Source of the DNA: Thermogemmata fonticola
GTDB lineage: Bacteria > Planctomycetota > Planctomycetia > Gemmatales > Gemmataceae
Length of the DNA: 64,000 nt
Reading direction: 5' to 3'
Assembly (NCBI RefSeq): GCF_013694095.1
Contig: NZ_JACEFB010000009.1
Coordinates: forward strand, 1 to 64,000
The notes under the pieces are model-generated. The model ran no database searches. It was not told the DNA's origin and saw only the letters and a list, made by a program, of their open reading frames with translations. Position numbers and translations under genes: made by a program. The number at the start of each line of letters is the position of its first letter. Position 1 is the stretch's first letter. This document shows, piece after piece, positions 1 to 9,173 of the stretch.

Positions 1-2100
1 TGGTTATTGCTGGGAGTGGCTTGTCCGCGTCCGGTCCAGTTTGTCCTGTGGGGCCGGTATTATCGCCAGCCGCTTTTGCGCTGGCTGCTTTCCTGGGGCC
101 GCCATCACACGATTCGGATCGACGACGAAGTCCAGCGGCCGCATACAGTGGAAGCCTGCTTGCAGCAGATAGCCGCCGCGCTGCGGTCCGGTCAGGCGGT
201 GGTTCTGTTTGCGGAGGGGAAGCTGACACGGTGCGTGGCCATGCGCCGCTTCGGGCGAGGGCTGGAACGGGTACTACGCTTGGCTCCGGAGGCGGTGGTG
301 GTCCCGGCGGGGATTTACGGCCTGTGGGGGAGCTGGTGGGCGCCCAGCGGCGGGCGGGCCTTTGGCAAACTTCCGCGCTGGCGCCCCCGCGTCTGGATCG
401 GCTTTGGTTCCCCCTTGCCCCCGACCCTCTCCGCGGCGGATTACCGCCAGGCTGTGCAGGAGGTGCTCTGCGAGCTAGCCATCCGGGACAGCGATTACCT
501 CCTGGCCCTGCCGCGGGTTTTCGTGCGCCAGGCGGCCCGGCTCCGCTTGCTGGGGCGGCCCTGCATCATCGATCATGCCTCCGGCAGCCGCCGGGTCTTG
601 AGCTGGGGGAAAACTTACGCCGCCGCCTGCTGTGTTGCCGACTATCTCCGGTCCCGCCTCGGCTCGGACCCGCATGTGGGTGTGTGGCTGCCGACCGGTC
701 TGGGCAGCGCGCTGGCCAATCTGGCGATCGCTCTATTGCACCGCGCCGCGGTCAATCTGAATTACACCGCCGGGGCCGCCGCCGTGCACTCGGCCATCCG
801 GCAAGCCGATCTCCGCCTGATCGTTACGGCCCGGCGCTTCCTCGAACGTTGCCCGCTGAGCATACCAGAGGGTGTCGCCCTCGTGACACTGGAGGAGATT
901 CTCGACAGCGTGACGTCATGGCAGCGGCTGCGGCATTTCCTCGCCGCTCTACTCCTGCCGGGCTGGCTCCTGGAGCGCCGCCATCGCTTGCACCGCCTCC
1001 GCCTCGATGACGTCCTCACCATCGTTTTCTCCAGCGGCAGCACCGGGGAACCGAAAGGAGTGATTCTGACGCACCGGAACGTGGGATCGAATGTGTTCGC
1101 GGCCATCCAAACGATCGAGATTCAGCGGCAGGATCGGCTCTGCGGCGTGTTGCCTTTTTTCCACAGTTTCGGCTACACCGTCTGCCTCTGGGCGCCCCTG
1201 GCGGCAGGATGCCGAGCGATCTATTACCCCGATCCGCGAGCGGCTCAGGAAGTCGGGGCGATCGTGCGCCAGGAGCAAGCGACCATTCTCTTGAGCACCG
1301 CCACTTTCCTGCGGTTTTACCTGCGGCGCTGCGGTCCGGACGATTTTCGCAGTATCCGCATCCTCATCTGCGGCGCGGAGAAGCTGCCCGTGGCGCTGCA
1401 AAAGGAGTTCGAGGACAAATTCGGCGTCCGCCCACTGGAAGGGTACGGCTGCACGGAGCTGTCCCCGGTGGTCTCCACCAATCTGCACGACCTGATTGTG
1501 GGAGACGATGTGCAGGTGCGGAATCGGCCCGGCACGGTCGGCCAGCCGATTGTGGGCGTCGCGGTACGAGCCTGTGCGGTGGAGCTGCCGCATCGCCCGC
1601 TGCCTGTGGGAAGCGAAGGGGTGCTCTGGGTCAAGGGGCCTAACGTCATGGCCGGTTACTTGCATCAGCCCGCCAAGACGGCCGAGGTGATCCAGAACGG
1701 CTGGTACTGCACGGGAGACATCGGCTGCCTCGATGCCGACGGGTTCATCCGCATTACGGGCCGGCTGTCCCGCTTTGCCAAAATTGGCGGGGAAATGGTG
1801 CCTCTGGAGCGGCTGGACGAAGAGCTGCACGAGATTCTGGAGGCGCGCGGCGAACGCTATCTGGCGGTGGCGGCCATCCCGGATGCCCGGCGGGGGGAAC
1901 GCCTCGTCGTCTTGTACCTGGCCAGCATCGCCGACCGGTTGGAAGCTACCCTCTCCGCCCTGGCACAGCGCGGCCTGCCGCCCCTGTGGATCCCCGACCG
2001 GCGGGATTGCTTCCTCGTGGACAGCATGCCCGTTCTGGGCAGCGGCAAGCTGGACCTCAAACGGCTCAGCGAAGTCGCCCAGGAACTGGCCAACCGCTGA
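1..2100 (+). CDS. Acyltransferase / acyl-ACP (acyl-CoA) synthetase fusion, Aas-like, 5'-truncated
   Basis: This is the C-terminal part of a fused protein: a PlsC-type acyltransferase followed by an AMP-forming acyl ligase, the layout of Aas, which activates fatty acids and transfers them to lysophospholipid at the membrane. The frame is open to the window edge, and the acyltransferase HX4D motif that should precede the first visible residues is missing, so the gene begins upstream. The acyltransferase FAEG block is visible near residue 70. The ligase P-loop (FSSGSTGEPKG, about residue 340), the YGCTE motif, the YCTGD motif and the C-terminal GSGKLDLKRL segment with the catalytic Lys are all present. 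A TTG at 7 could be mistaken for a start, but it lies inside the acyltransferase domain. Substrate specificity cannot be read from sequence. Confidence 0.85.
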   Translation, partial: WLLLGVACPRPVQFVLWGRYYRQPLLRWLLSWGRHHTIRIDDEVQRPHTVEACLQQIAAALRSGQAVVLFAEGKLTRCVAMRRFGRGLERVLRLAPEAVVVPAGIYGLWGSWWAPSGGRAFGKLPRWRPRVWIGFGSPLPPTLSAADYRQAVQEVLCELAIRDSDYLLALPRVFVRQAARLRLLGRPCIIDHASGSRRVLSWGKTYAAACCVADYLRSRLGSDPHVGVWLPTGLGSALANLAIALLHRAAVNLNYTAGAAAVHSAIRQADLRLIVTARRFLERCPLSIPEGVALVTLEEILDSVTSWQRLRHFLAALLLPGWLLERRHRLHRLRLDDVLTIVFSSGSTGEPKGVILTHRNVGSNVFAAIQTIEIQRQDRLCGVLPFFHSFGYTVCLWAPLAAGCRAIYYPDPRAAQEVGAIVRQEQATILLSTATFLRFYLRRCGPDDFRSIRILICGAEKLPVALQKEFEDKFGVRPLEGYGCTELSPVVSTNLHDLIVGDDVQVRNRPGTVGQPIVGVAVRACAVELPHRPLPVGSEGVLWVKGPNVMAGYLHQPAKTAEVIQNGWYCTGDIGCLDADGFIRITGRLSRFAKIGGEMVPLERLDEELHEILEARGERYLAVAAIPDARRGERLVVLYLASIADRLEATLSALAQRGLPPLWIPDRRDCFLVDSMPVLGSGKLDLKRLSEVAQELANR

Positions 2101-2295
2101 GGGAAACCGCGGGAGCTTCGCCGCTCGGCTGTCCGCTCTGGACTGCCCGGATGGTTCCGATGGCTCTCCCGATGCTCCTGGCGGTGCCCCCCTCTCCCCT
2201 CGTTCCCCTCGCTGCCTCGAGCCGGGCATTTCCGGCACAATTTCCTGGGGCGACGAGTTCACCCATGCTAGCCGATTTGGCCAGGAGACTAGGTC

Positions 2296-3228
2296 ATGGG
2301 AAACCTGCGCGACGATGAGCCGCCTGCCGCTTCGGAGAGGGCTGCTTCCCCGGAGTCGGAGAGGGCTGCTTTTCTGGAGCGTCTCCGCCGTTGCCGGGTG
2401 GTGCTGGTCCGGCCGCATTACGCCGGCAATCTGGGGGCCGTGGCGCGCATCCTGCGCAATTTCGACCTGCACGATCTGGTGCTGGTGGCTCCACGTGCCA
2501 CACCGCAGGACCTGGAAGCCCGGCGCCTGGCGGTGCATGGCCTGCCGATCCTCGATGCCGCCCGGATCGTCCCGGACCTGGGGGCAGCGCTGAGCGATTG
2601 CGTCTACACGCTGGCCACCTCCGCCGAGACCGCTGGCTTACAACGCCGCGGGCGGATCGCACCCCCGCGCCAGCTCATGCCCGTGCTCTGTCAGGCTGCC
2701 GCTGCGGGACCCGTGGCCCTGGTCTTCGGCCCGGAACCCCACGGCCTGACGCTCGAAGAGGTCAATCGCTGCCACGGCCAGATTTTCATCCCCGCTTCCC
2801 CGGCCTATCCCGCTCTCAACCTGGCTCAAGCCGTCGCCATCTGTTGCTACGAATGGTACATCCACTGTCAGGAGCAGGTCGCCGTACCCTCCGCTCCTCA
2901 TCCCGACCGCCAGGCGGCCACGCATGCCGAGTTGGAACGGATGTTCCGCCATCTCCGCCAGGGGTTGGAAGCGGTGGGTTATCTCTTCGGCGACCGGCAG
3001 GAGGTGTTGATGAGTGCGGTCCGCCATCTCTTGGGGCGTGCCCAGCCTACCAAGGCAGAAGTCCGCATGCTCCACGGCCTGGCGCGACAACTGCTCTGGA
3101 TTGCCCGCCGAGCCGGACGGCCGTTACCGCCTGATCTGCCGGAGTCCTTTCCTCCCGACCCCCTGGCCGGCGAGCTGTCCCCCTCTCCTCCTTCGGACTC
3201 CGCTTCACCTCCGACCCCGCCTTCTTGA
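2296..3228 (+). CDS. trmJ: tRNA (cytidine/uridine-2'-O-)-methyltransferase TrmJ-like (SPOUT family)
   Basis: It is a SAM-dependent 2'-O-methyltransferase of the SpoU/TrmH class, most like TrmJ, which methylates position 32 of tRNAs. Visible motifs are motif 1 (NLGAVARILRN, near residue 50), motif 2 (ALVFGPEPHGL, near residue 150) and motif 3 (PALNLAQAVAI, near residue 177). A helical C-terminal extension of about 130 residues follows, as in TrmJ, ending in a Pro/Ser-rich tail. The first 30 residues carry a perfectly framed 8-residue duplication (SERAASPE, SERAAFLE). The ATG at 2296 follows an AGGAG stretch. TrmH paralogs act on other tRNA or rRNA positions, so the exact target is inferred. 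Confidence 0.85.
   Translation: MGNLRDDEPPAASERAASPESERAAFLERLRRCRVVLVRPHYAGNLGAVARILRNFDLHDLVLVAPRATPQDLEARRLAVHGLPILDAARIVPDLGAALSDCVYTLATSAETAGLQRRGRIAPPRQLMPVLCQAAAAGPVALVFGPEPHGLTLEEVNRCHGQIFIPASPAYPALNLAQAVAICCYEWYIHCQEQVAVPSAPHPDRQAATHAELERMFRHLRQGLEAVGYLFGDRQEVLMSAVRHLLGRAQPTKAEVRMLHGLARQLLWIARRAGRPLPPDLPESFPPDPLAGELSPSPPSDSASPPTPPS
2332..2379 (+). repeat. In-frame 24-bp tandem duplication inside trmJ
   Basis: There are two adjacent 24-bp units (2332..2355 and 2356..2379), nearly identical, encoding SERAASPE and SERAAFLE in the non-conserved N-terminal extension of TrmJ. Confidence 0.85.
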
Positions 3229-3305
3229 TACCGCTCAGCGCATCCCGTTACTCACCGTGCATCTCTCTGCTTCGCCGATCTTCCTGCTTCCGCCTGACGC
3301 TGGAG

Positions 3306-3363
3306 GGAAGAAGATGCGCGAAGGGAGCCACTGAAGAAGAAGATCAGCGATGGAAACCACTGA
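3306..3363 (-). repeat. 29-bp tandem duplication of the 3' end of the TolC-like gene
   Basis: Two adjacent 29-bp units (3306..3334 and 3335..3363) differ at about six positions. The unit at 3335..3363 contains the last codons and stop of the minus-strand TolC-like gene. The other copy lies just past the stop, where the stop triplet has become GCA. Confidence 0.8.
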
Positions 3364-4642
3364 CGGAGGGCGCAGCGGCGGCAGAGGGTGGCGGGAGTTG
3401 GTCGTAGGCGTACCAGCCGAGGGCGGCACGCAAGCGGACGCGGGCTTGATGCCAGGCGGCCACCTGTTCGATCAGTTCGGCTTCGGCGAGGAGGCGTTGC
3501 CAGCGGATTTGGGCTTCGTACACCTCGGCGTTGGGTTGGCCCGCTTCCCGGCGGCGCAGCGCTTGCTCCAGCCGCTGGTCCCACAGTTGCAAGCGCTGAC
3601 GGGCGGCTGCCACCCGGCGTGTCTGCTCCGGCAAAAGCAGGGCGGCGGTTCGGGCCTCATCGGCGATGGCCCGCTCCCGTTGTTCCAGCAGGAGGCGGAC
3701 CTGTTCCCGCCAGCGCTCGACCTGGTTGGCCAGGTCAGGTTGGGGCCGCTTGTGCCGCAGGACGAGGGCGAGCCAGCCGCTTCCTCCGCCCTCTCTCCCC
3801 CGGCGCAGTCCGCCAAAGGGGCGCGGCTCCGCTGCCATCCCCCCCAGCTCCCGCCATTGGGCCGCCGTCTGGACCGTGAGATGATCCCGGACGAGCCGCC
3901 AGGCGCGCAATTCGGGCCGATCCGCCAGAGCCAGGACCGCCGCCTGGTCCGGAGGCAGGCTTTCCTCACTTACGGCAAAGTCATCCACTGGCCAAAATTG
4001 CTCGCTCAACGGTTCCGCCGGCCAGTCCAGGCGCCGCTTCAACTCGATGTTCAACAGCCGAATGCCCAGCTCCAGTTGTTCCACCTGATCGCGTAACTGG
4101 CTGCGTTGCAAGAGGAGGTCTTCCGGTTCCAGAGGGTAAGGGATTTTCTCGGCGCGGGCGATTTGGGCTTTGGCCAACAGGGACTCCACCACGGCCAGGC
4201 TCTGGCGCAGAAGGGGCCGGCGCGCCTCGGCGGCCGCAAGCTGATAGTAGAGGCTCAGGGCGTCGGCCACCGCTTGATTGCGGCTTTCCAGAGCAGCCAG
4301 GTAGCGGAAGCGCGCATCGAGGCGATCTCCCGCGATGGTGCGGTTGGCCGCATCCCAGGAGTTGGCCAAGGCTGCGGCTGCTGCCGCCCGCTGCTGGCAC
4401 TCCCGGACGCTGAGCAAGCGGTAACTGGAGGCGGGGCGCTCCTCGGCTGCCGCTGCTTCTCGTTCTGGCAAGCCGCGGCCATCCAGCACAGGCGGGGCGG
4501 GGCGGGTCAGCACGCGGGGCAGTTCGCGGCTGACGGGTAAGGCCGTCGCCGGCAGCGGAGCGGTGGGCAGCATGTCCCCTTGGGGCGTCCAGCATCCCCC
4601 CAGCGCGATCAGCCACCAGCCGCTCCAGCCTCTGGCGCGCAT
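3344..4642 (-). CDS. TolC/OprM-like outer-membrane factor lipoprotein
   Basis: It is a 432-residue predicted lipoprotein. A short basic start and hydrophobic stretch end in the lipobox IALGGC (Cys at residue 17), so it should be lipid-anchored after processing. The rest is Ala/Leu/Arg/Gln-rich and strongly helical, with two long heptad-like hairpin regions (about residues 80-210 and 290-420). This is the pattern of outer-membrane efflux (TolC-family) proteins, which form trimeric exit ducts for RND or ABC pumps. No pump or membrane-fusion gene is adjacent. The family call rests on length, lipobox and helical pattern, not on a strict motif. The 3' end is tandemly duplicated downstream of the stop. 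Confidence 0.6.
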   Translation of the reverse strand: MRARGWSGWWLIALGGCWTPQGDMLPTAPLPATALPVSRELPRVLTRPAPPVLDGRGLPEREAAAAEERPASSYRLLSVRECQQRAAAAAALANSWDAANRTIAGDRLDARFRYLAALESRNQAVADALSLYYQLAAAEARRPLLRQSLAVVESLLAKAQIARAEKIPYPLEPEDLLLQRSQLRDQVEQLELGIRLLNIELKRRLDWPAEPLSEQFWPVDDFAVSEESLPPDQAAVLALADRPELRAWRLVRDHLTVQTAAQWRELGGMAAEPRPFGGLRRGREGGGSGWLALVLRHKRPQPDLANQVERWREQVRLLLEQRERAIADEARTAALLLPEQTRRVAAARQRLQLWDQRLEQALRRREAGQPNAEVYEAQIRWQRLLAEAELIEQVAAWHQARVRLRAALGWYAYDQLPPPSAAAAPSVSGFHR

Positions 4643-4993
4643 CGACCATCCATGCCTTCTCGGACCGCTCGGCGCAGTCGATCCCCGTGTTCTTCTTTTC
4701 GGCCAGTATTACGCGACGATTTGAACTGTTTTGCCCAACACTCCGCTTCTACCGCCTTTGCGGAAACGAGAACCTGTTCTGGAGCGGCGGTTTTGTGCTG
4801 GCGAGCGGGTGGAAAAGGGTGTACAAAGAAGGGGGAATGAGGGATGGGATGCCGCCACCGTTTAGCACTGTGGCATTACACCTGGGGCCATGATGCCGCT
4901 TCGATCCGCGCTCTTTCCAACTCCAGCCAGCGGGGAAACGGCGGGGTCGCAATGCCATAATCTGATCCTGTGCTGGCAACGAGGTACTCTGTC
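4643..4993. other. Divergent intergenic region, no gene seen
   Basis: These 351 bp separate the minus-strand TolC-like gene from the plus-strand DUF1444-like gene. Both promoters should lie here. I found no convincing -35/-10 pair. The short open frames inside show no coding pattern. Confidence 0.5.
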
Positions 4994-5914
4994 ATGACGA
5001 CTCCGGATGCCTATGATGATGCGGGCCGCTCCAGCGGCCTGTCGGCGGATTTTCGCGCTGCGGTCACGGCGGAATTGCTAGAGCGCGACTACACGGTGGT
5101 GGAATGGGAAACGGAAGGGGTCCATGTGCGGGGACCCGACGACGAGGGGGAACAGTACCTGGGACTGTCCAATCTCTATCGCCGGGCGCAGGGGGTCGCA
5201 CGGGCGGACTGGCCTCAACTCATCGGCGATTTCCTCGACCACCTGGCCAGTATCAGCGAAGGCCCCAAGCTCCCGCAGTCGCTCGATACCTTGACCGCGC
5301 AACTCCGCCCCCGCTTAGGTCCCCCCTTCACCCGCGAGCTGAAGGCCCAGCCCTGGAGCATCCCGCTGCCCGGCACGCCGCTGGTCATCTCCTTGGTCAT
5401 CGACTTTCCCCATGCTATGGCTTACGCCACCGAGGAGATGGTGCAGAACTCCCAAGCGTCCGCCGAGGAACTGCTCGAGTGCGCCCTGGACAATCTCCGC
5501 CAGGATACACCGGAAGATTTCCTGCAACCGCTGAGTGAAAACCTGGAGCTGTTGCTCGGCCACACCGGCGATGGATACGATGCCAGCCGTGCTCTGATCG
5601 TCGAGGAGCTGCTCCCGCAGGACGCCCCCGCGGGTCTGTGGCTGGCCCTGCCGAGCCGCGATGAACTCTACGTCTGGCCCGTCAGCCCCCAAGGCCTTCA
5701 GCACCTTCCCTATCTCAAACTCTTCGCCCAGGACAACTACCATAAGCATCCCTACCCCATCAGCGATGAGATTTTCTGGCTCTACGAGGGACGCTGGCAT
5801 ACCTTTACCATCCGCTTCCAGGCACCGGACACGGTCTCGATCAGTCCGCCGCCGGAATTCATCGAACTGCTGGAAGACTGGGCCGGTTCCGACGACTTGG
5901 AGAACAACCCCTAG
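4994..5914 (+). CDS. DUF1444 (YtpQ)-like protein of unknown function
   Basis: It is a 306-residue soluble protein with no signal peptide or membrane segment. The middle carries a segment resembling the DUF1444 family core (GLWLALPSRDELYVWPV, near residue 212), preceded by a helical region that reads about whether a deadline-like set of hydrophobic strands is present (PLVISLVIDFP). The family has no established biochemical role. I chose the ATG at 4994 because GAGGT lies 8 nt upstream; an in-frame GTG at 4970 has no such site. It stands alone, with the divergent TolC-like gene upstream. No motif suggests catalysis. The family call is tentative. Confidence 0.55.
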   Translation: MTTPDAYDDAGRSSGLSADFRAAVTAELLERDYTVVEWETEGVHVRGPDDEGEQYLGLSNLYRRAQGVARADWPQLIGDFLDHLASISEGPKLPQSLDTLTAQLRPRLGPPFTRELKAQPWSIPLPGTPLVISLVIDFPHAMAYATEEMVQNSQASAEELLECALDNLRQDTPEDFLQPLSENLELLLGHTGDGYDASRALIVEELLPQDAPAGLWLALPSRDELYVWPVSPQGLQHLPYLKLFAQDNYHKHPYPISDEIFWLYEGRWHTFTIRFQAPDTVSISPPPEFIELLEDWAGSDDLENNP

Positions 5915-6108
5915 CCGCCGCTTCTCCTCGGTTTCTGACCTTTTGGGTCTCTGGTTCCACGCCAGTGTAGCTGCGGGGCTAGTCGCGGTGGGTCCTTGAC
6001 GGGGCATCAAGAGTCCGCTTTGTCACCCTGAAGTCCGCGGAACCTTGCTACCTCCCCTGCGGTGTGAGATACCTTCCGCTGGCCGGGTAACTTGTGACAC
6101 GCCGGCCC

Positions 6109-6137
6109 TTTATTGCTTAGCGACCGGCTGATATAAT
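6109..6137 (+). promoter_or_regulatory. Candidate sigma-70-type promoter of the first HEAT-like gene
   Basis: A perfect TATAAT lies at 6132..6137, with a weak -35 (TTTATT, 6109..6114) at 17-bp spacing. Transcription would begin near 6144, which supports translation from the ATG at 6181 rather than an ATG at 6136 that overlaps the -10 box. Confidence 0.5.
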
Positions 6138-6180
6138 GAGGCTGCTTTGTCAGGTTTGCCGGAACAAGGGAGGCAGGACC

Positions 6181-7506
6181 ATGCACAGGCCAGGCGACTC
6201 TCCCCCCCCTCGCCGTTATTGGTTCTGGATGATTGCCCTGCTGGCCGGAGGCAGCGGCCTGGGCAGCTCCGGGGCGTGGGCAGCGGCGGAGCCTTCCCCG
6301 ACGCCGAAGGCCCTGGAGGTTCAGCCGGAGGACCTGCAACGGGCGCGGGCCTTGGTGCAACAGCTCGGCAGCGACAGCTACACCCAACGGGAGCAAGCCC
6401 AGGCGGAACTGGCAAAAATGGGCCGCCTGGCCCGCACCGCTCTTCAGGAGGCTTTGGCGGCGCATCCAAGCCCGGAAGTGCGCCAGCGGTGTGCTAGCTT
6501 GCTGCCCGCCGCCATCGAGGACGACATCAAAGCCCGCCTCGAAGTTTTCCTGGCCGACACCGCTGGCCGCTATCAGCATCAGCTTCCCGCCTGGGACCAA
6601 TTCCGGGCCGTGGTGTGTGACGAGTGGCGTTGGTGCGGCTGGACCCTCGGACGGCGGGCAGACCTCGAACCGGCCGCACGCAAACTCTACGCTGACATGC
6701 TCCGCTCACCCGCCAATCGCCAGCTTCTCTTTTTATGGGATGATTCTCACGGCAGCCTTAGGAGCGCTTTGGCGGAGCGCCGCCTGGAGTTGATCAATCG
6801 GCGAAACGCTCCGGGGGTCATTATCAACAGCCAACTGGTGAGCATGCCCCGGTGTTCGCCCGGACTGGTGGACTGGCTCACGGTGCTGTTTCTGGACTAT
6901 CTCCATCCCACTCCCCCAGGGGGGCGTTCCTCCCTGGCGGCAACGATGATGAATAGTCCTGTGCGTGACGCATTGCGCCAGAATGACGCGATTGGGGAGG
7001 CCGTGCGCCACCTCACGCTGGCCTGGGCTGTGAACCAACGCGATCCCCAGGAGCTGTATTACCTGGTGCTCAATGCGGACAATCTGGGGTTCCCCGCCTG
7101 GACTGTTCCGCTGGCCCAACGCCTGCTCCGTCATCCGGCCGCGCCAGTCGGCTACAAGCTCCAGGCGTTCAACCGCCTCCTCCAGCAGCCCCACCCGCGG
7201 CTCCTGCCCTTGCTCGAATCCCTCTTCCGAGATGAAACCGTCGTGGCCAATATGACTATCATCCGCACGGTCAATGGCCAACAACTGCGGGAGAATATCC
7301 TGGTGCAAATGCGCGATGCGGCCCTGGCCGCCGCCTTGCAAATCTGCCAAATCTCCCCGACCGATTATGGCTTCATCGACCGCCTGCCGCAGCAACAGAA
7401 GACGGCCTTTGTGCAAAGCCGTTTCTACTTCCCGGATGACAAGGTCCGGCAGCAAGCTTTCGCGCGCTGGCAACGGGAACGGCCCCAACCTCCGCCGTCC
7501 CCCTGA
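6181..7506 (+). CDS. Secreted HEAT-like repeat protein, first of a tandem paralog pair
   Basis: It is a 441-residue protein. An N-terminal Arg-Arg and hydrophobic segment ends near AWAAAE, a likely signal peptide, so it is probably exported. After the signal come HEAT-like helices (LVQQLGSDSYTQREQAQAEL, about residues 57-76, then MGRLARTALQEAL). The remainder is helical without a recognised fold. The gene just downstream shares this N-terminal third almost word for word, so the two are tandem paralogs. GGAGG sits about 8 nt before the chosen ATG. Planctomycete secreted proteins often carry similar HEAT motifs of unknown role. I see no catalytic motif. Confidence 0.7.
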   Translation: MHRPGDSPPPRRYWFWMIALLAGGSGLGSSGAWAAAEPSPTPKALEVQPEDLQRARALVQQLGSDSYTQREQAQAELAKMGRLARTALQEALAAHPSPEVRQRCASLLPAAIEDDIKARLEVFLADTAGRYQHQLPAWDQFRAVVCDEWRWCGWTLGRRADLEPAARKLYADMLRSPANRQLLFLWDDSHGSLRSALAERRLELINRRNAPGVIINSQLVSMPRCSPGLVDWLTVLFLDYLHPTPPGGRSSLAATMMNSPVRDALRQNDAIGEAVRHLTLAWAVNQRDPQELYYLVLNADNLGFPAWTVPLAQRLLRHPAAPVGYKLQAFNRLLQQPHPRLLPLLESLFRDETVVANMTIIRTVNGQQLRENILVQMRDAALAAALQICQISPTDYGFIDRLPQQQKTAFVQSRFYFPDDKVRQQAFARWQRERPQPPPSP

Positions 7507-7533
7507 AGGTCCGCCGCTCTGAAAGTCCGCCCT
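7492..7533 (+). repeat. Degenerate 16-19-bp tandem repeat over the 3' end of the first HEAT-like gene
   Basis: Units begin at 7492, 7511 and 7527, each opening with CCGCC. The first two end in CTGAAGGT and CTGAAAGT; the first contains the gene's TGA stop. This is another case of a gene tail copied with its stop. Confidence 0.6.
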
Positions 7534-7652
7534 GGGATCGTAGGGTCTCCTTGGAATGCCACAAACGTGTCCGGCTGGGCTAACCGATGCTGACGGGTAA
7601 AACTTCTCAAAACTCTCCACATCCTGCACCTTTGGAAAGGATGAGTCTTCCC

Positions 7653-9059
7653 ATGAACTGGCGTTACGGTGCTCTTGTGCTGGCTGGGGCGTTGGCCCTG
7701 AACCTGGCTGGAATTGGCGGGCTGGGCCGCGCTGCTTCCCCGGACCCGAAAGATTTGGCCGTTCCCCCCGAAGTGCTGTCGAAGGCGCGGCTGCTGATCC
7801 AGCAATTGGGCAGCGACTCCTATCGGGAACGGGAGCAAGCCCAGGCGGAACTGGCGAAGATGGGCCGCCTGGCTCGACCTGCCCTGCTAGAAGCGATGGA
7901 CCAGCATCCCAATCCGGAGGTCCGCTTCCGAGCTTCCCTGCTCCTGCCGCGCGCTAGTGCGGAGGACCTCAAGGCCCGCCTGGAGGCCTTCCTGGCCGAC
8001 ACCGAGGCCCGCTATGAACATGCCCTGCCGGGTCTGAGCCGCTTCCGCAAGCTGGTCGGGACCGATGTCAAGGCCCGCAATCTCTTCGCGGAGTTTGTCA
8101 AGTCCCCGTCCAATCTCGAATTGCTCACGACGCTGGAACAAGGGGATGCCGCTGCGGGGCGCGCCGTCGCAGACCGCCGCTATCTTCTCTTTGCCCAGAT
8201 GCAAGGCCAGCGCATCCTGCCGAACGGCCAGATCATCCACGAACCGCGGCAAGTCAGCTTTGCGGACATCGCCTGCCTGCTCTTTGTCGAAGCGCTGGTA
8301 CCGAGCAAGTACATTCCCTCCACGCCGGTGTTCGGCCACGTCGGCGGCTCGATGTTCTTGCAGCAACCGGCTTCCCATGCTGTGCTCAACAACCCCTCCG
8401 CCGCTCATCACGAAGCCTACCGTCGCCTCGTGGGAGCCTGGCTGGCCAGCCGCGACGATCCGAACGAATGGAACAATCTCGTCCACATGCTGGGACCGGG
8501 CGGCGTGCTCCAGAACTTTCCCCAGGCCCAGGTGCTCCTGCGCCGCATTGCGAACAGTGACACCGTCCCCGGCTGGTCCAAAGCTCAGGCTTTGATCCAC
8601 CTGGTCCGGCGCAATGGCCGGGCGGAAATCCCCACGCTGCTGGCGTTGTTCCAGGACGACACCACCATCACGCAGGTCTGGTTCGGTAATCCGGGCCTGC
8701 CGAATCAACCGCCGATCCAACACGAATTGCGGCTGCGTGACTTCGCCCTGGCCTGCATGCTGTATCTGACCAATCAGAGGCTGGCCGACTACGGCTTCCG
8801 CTTCCCGCCGGGGCAGGCCCTACCGGCCAATCAGCTCTCTTACGGCAACTATGCGTTTGACAGTGAGCAGGCGCGGCAGGCCGCCTTTGTCAAATTCGGC
8901 TTCTGGCTGCTGAAAAACGGGATGCCCGAGGCGAACACGCCGCCAACTCCGCCGTCCGGCTCCGGGAGAGAAACTCCGCCGGCTCCGAGCGTGCCGCCCC
9001 GCATCAAGGTGCCCCCCGGTGGCATCAATCCACCCCCCGTCATCAAGCCGGAGCGCTGA
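7653..9059 (+). CDS. Secreted HEAT-like repeat protein, second of the tandem pair
   Basis: It is a 468-residue paralog of the preceding gene. An N-terminal hydrophobic segment (LVLAGALALNLAG) ending near GRAAS is a probable signal peptide. The HEAT-like block (LIQQLGSDSYREREQAQAEL, then MGRLARPALLEAM) and the ARLEAFLADT block closely match gene 1, including long runs of identical nucleotides. The C-terminal two thirds have diverged. The tail is Pro-rich (about 50 residues, SGRETPPAPSVPPR) and looks disordered. In-frame ATGs also exist at 7587 and 7641; 7653 fits best with the GGAAAGGATGAG stretch just upstream. Function is unknown. Confidence 0.7.
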   Translation: MNWRYGALVLAGALALNLAGIGGLGRAASPDPKDLAVPPEVLSKARLLIQQLGSDSYREREQAQAELAKMGRLARPALLEAMDQHPNPEVRFRASLLLPRASAEDLKARLEAFLADTEARYEHALPGLSRFRKLVGTDVKARNLFAEFVKSPSNLELLTTLEQGDAAAGRAVADRRYLLFAQMQGQRILPNGQIIHEPRQVSFADIACLLFVEALVPSKYIPSTPVFGHVGGSMFLQQPASHAVLNNPSAAHHEAYRRLVGAWLASRDDPNEWNNLVHMLGPGGVLQNFPQAQVLLRRIANSDTVPGWSKAQALIHLVRRNGRAEIPTLLALFQDDTTITQVWFGNPGLPNQPPIQHELRLRDFALACMLYLTNQRLADYGFRFPPGQALPANQLSYGNYAFDSEQARQAAFVKFGFWLLKNGMPEANTPPTPPSGSGRETPPAPSVPPRIKVPPGGINPPPVIKPER

Positions 9060-9173
9060 TCTCGGCCCAACCCTCGGCCTGTCCTCCGCTTGATCTCTGG
9101 CTGGCCTTCCCTCTGAAGTGGCTCCCCTGATTGCCGATCACGGGGCCTTGCCGGAGCTTACCCGCGCTCGGAG

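Noticed and set aside
949-2538. Long open frame (529 codons) antisense to the acyl ligase
   Set aside because: High-GC shadow of the plus-strand gene; no conserved motif and atypical composition.
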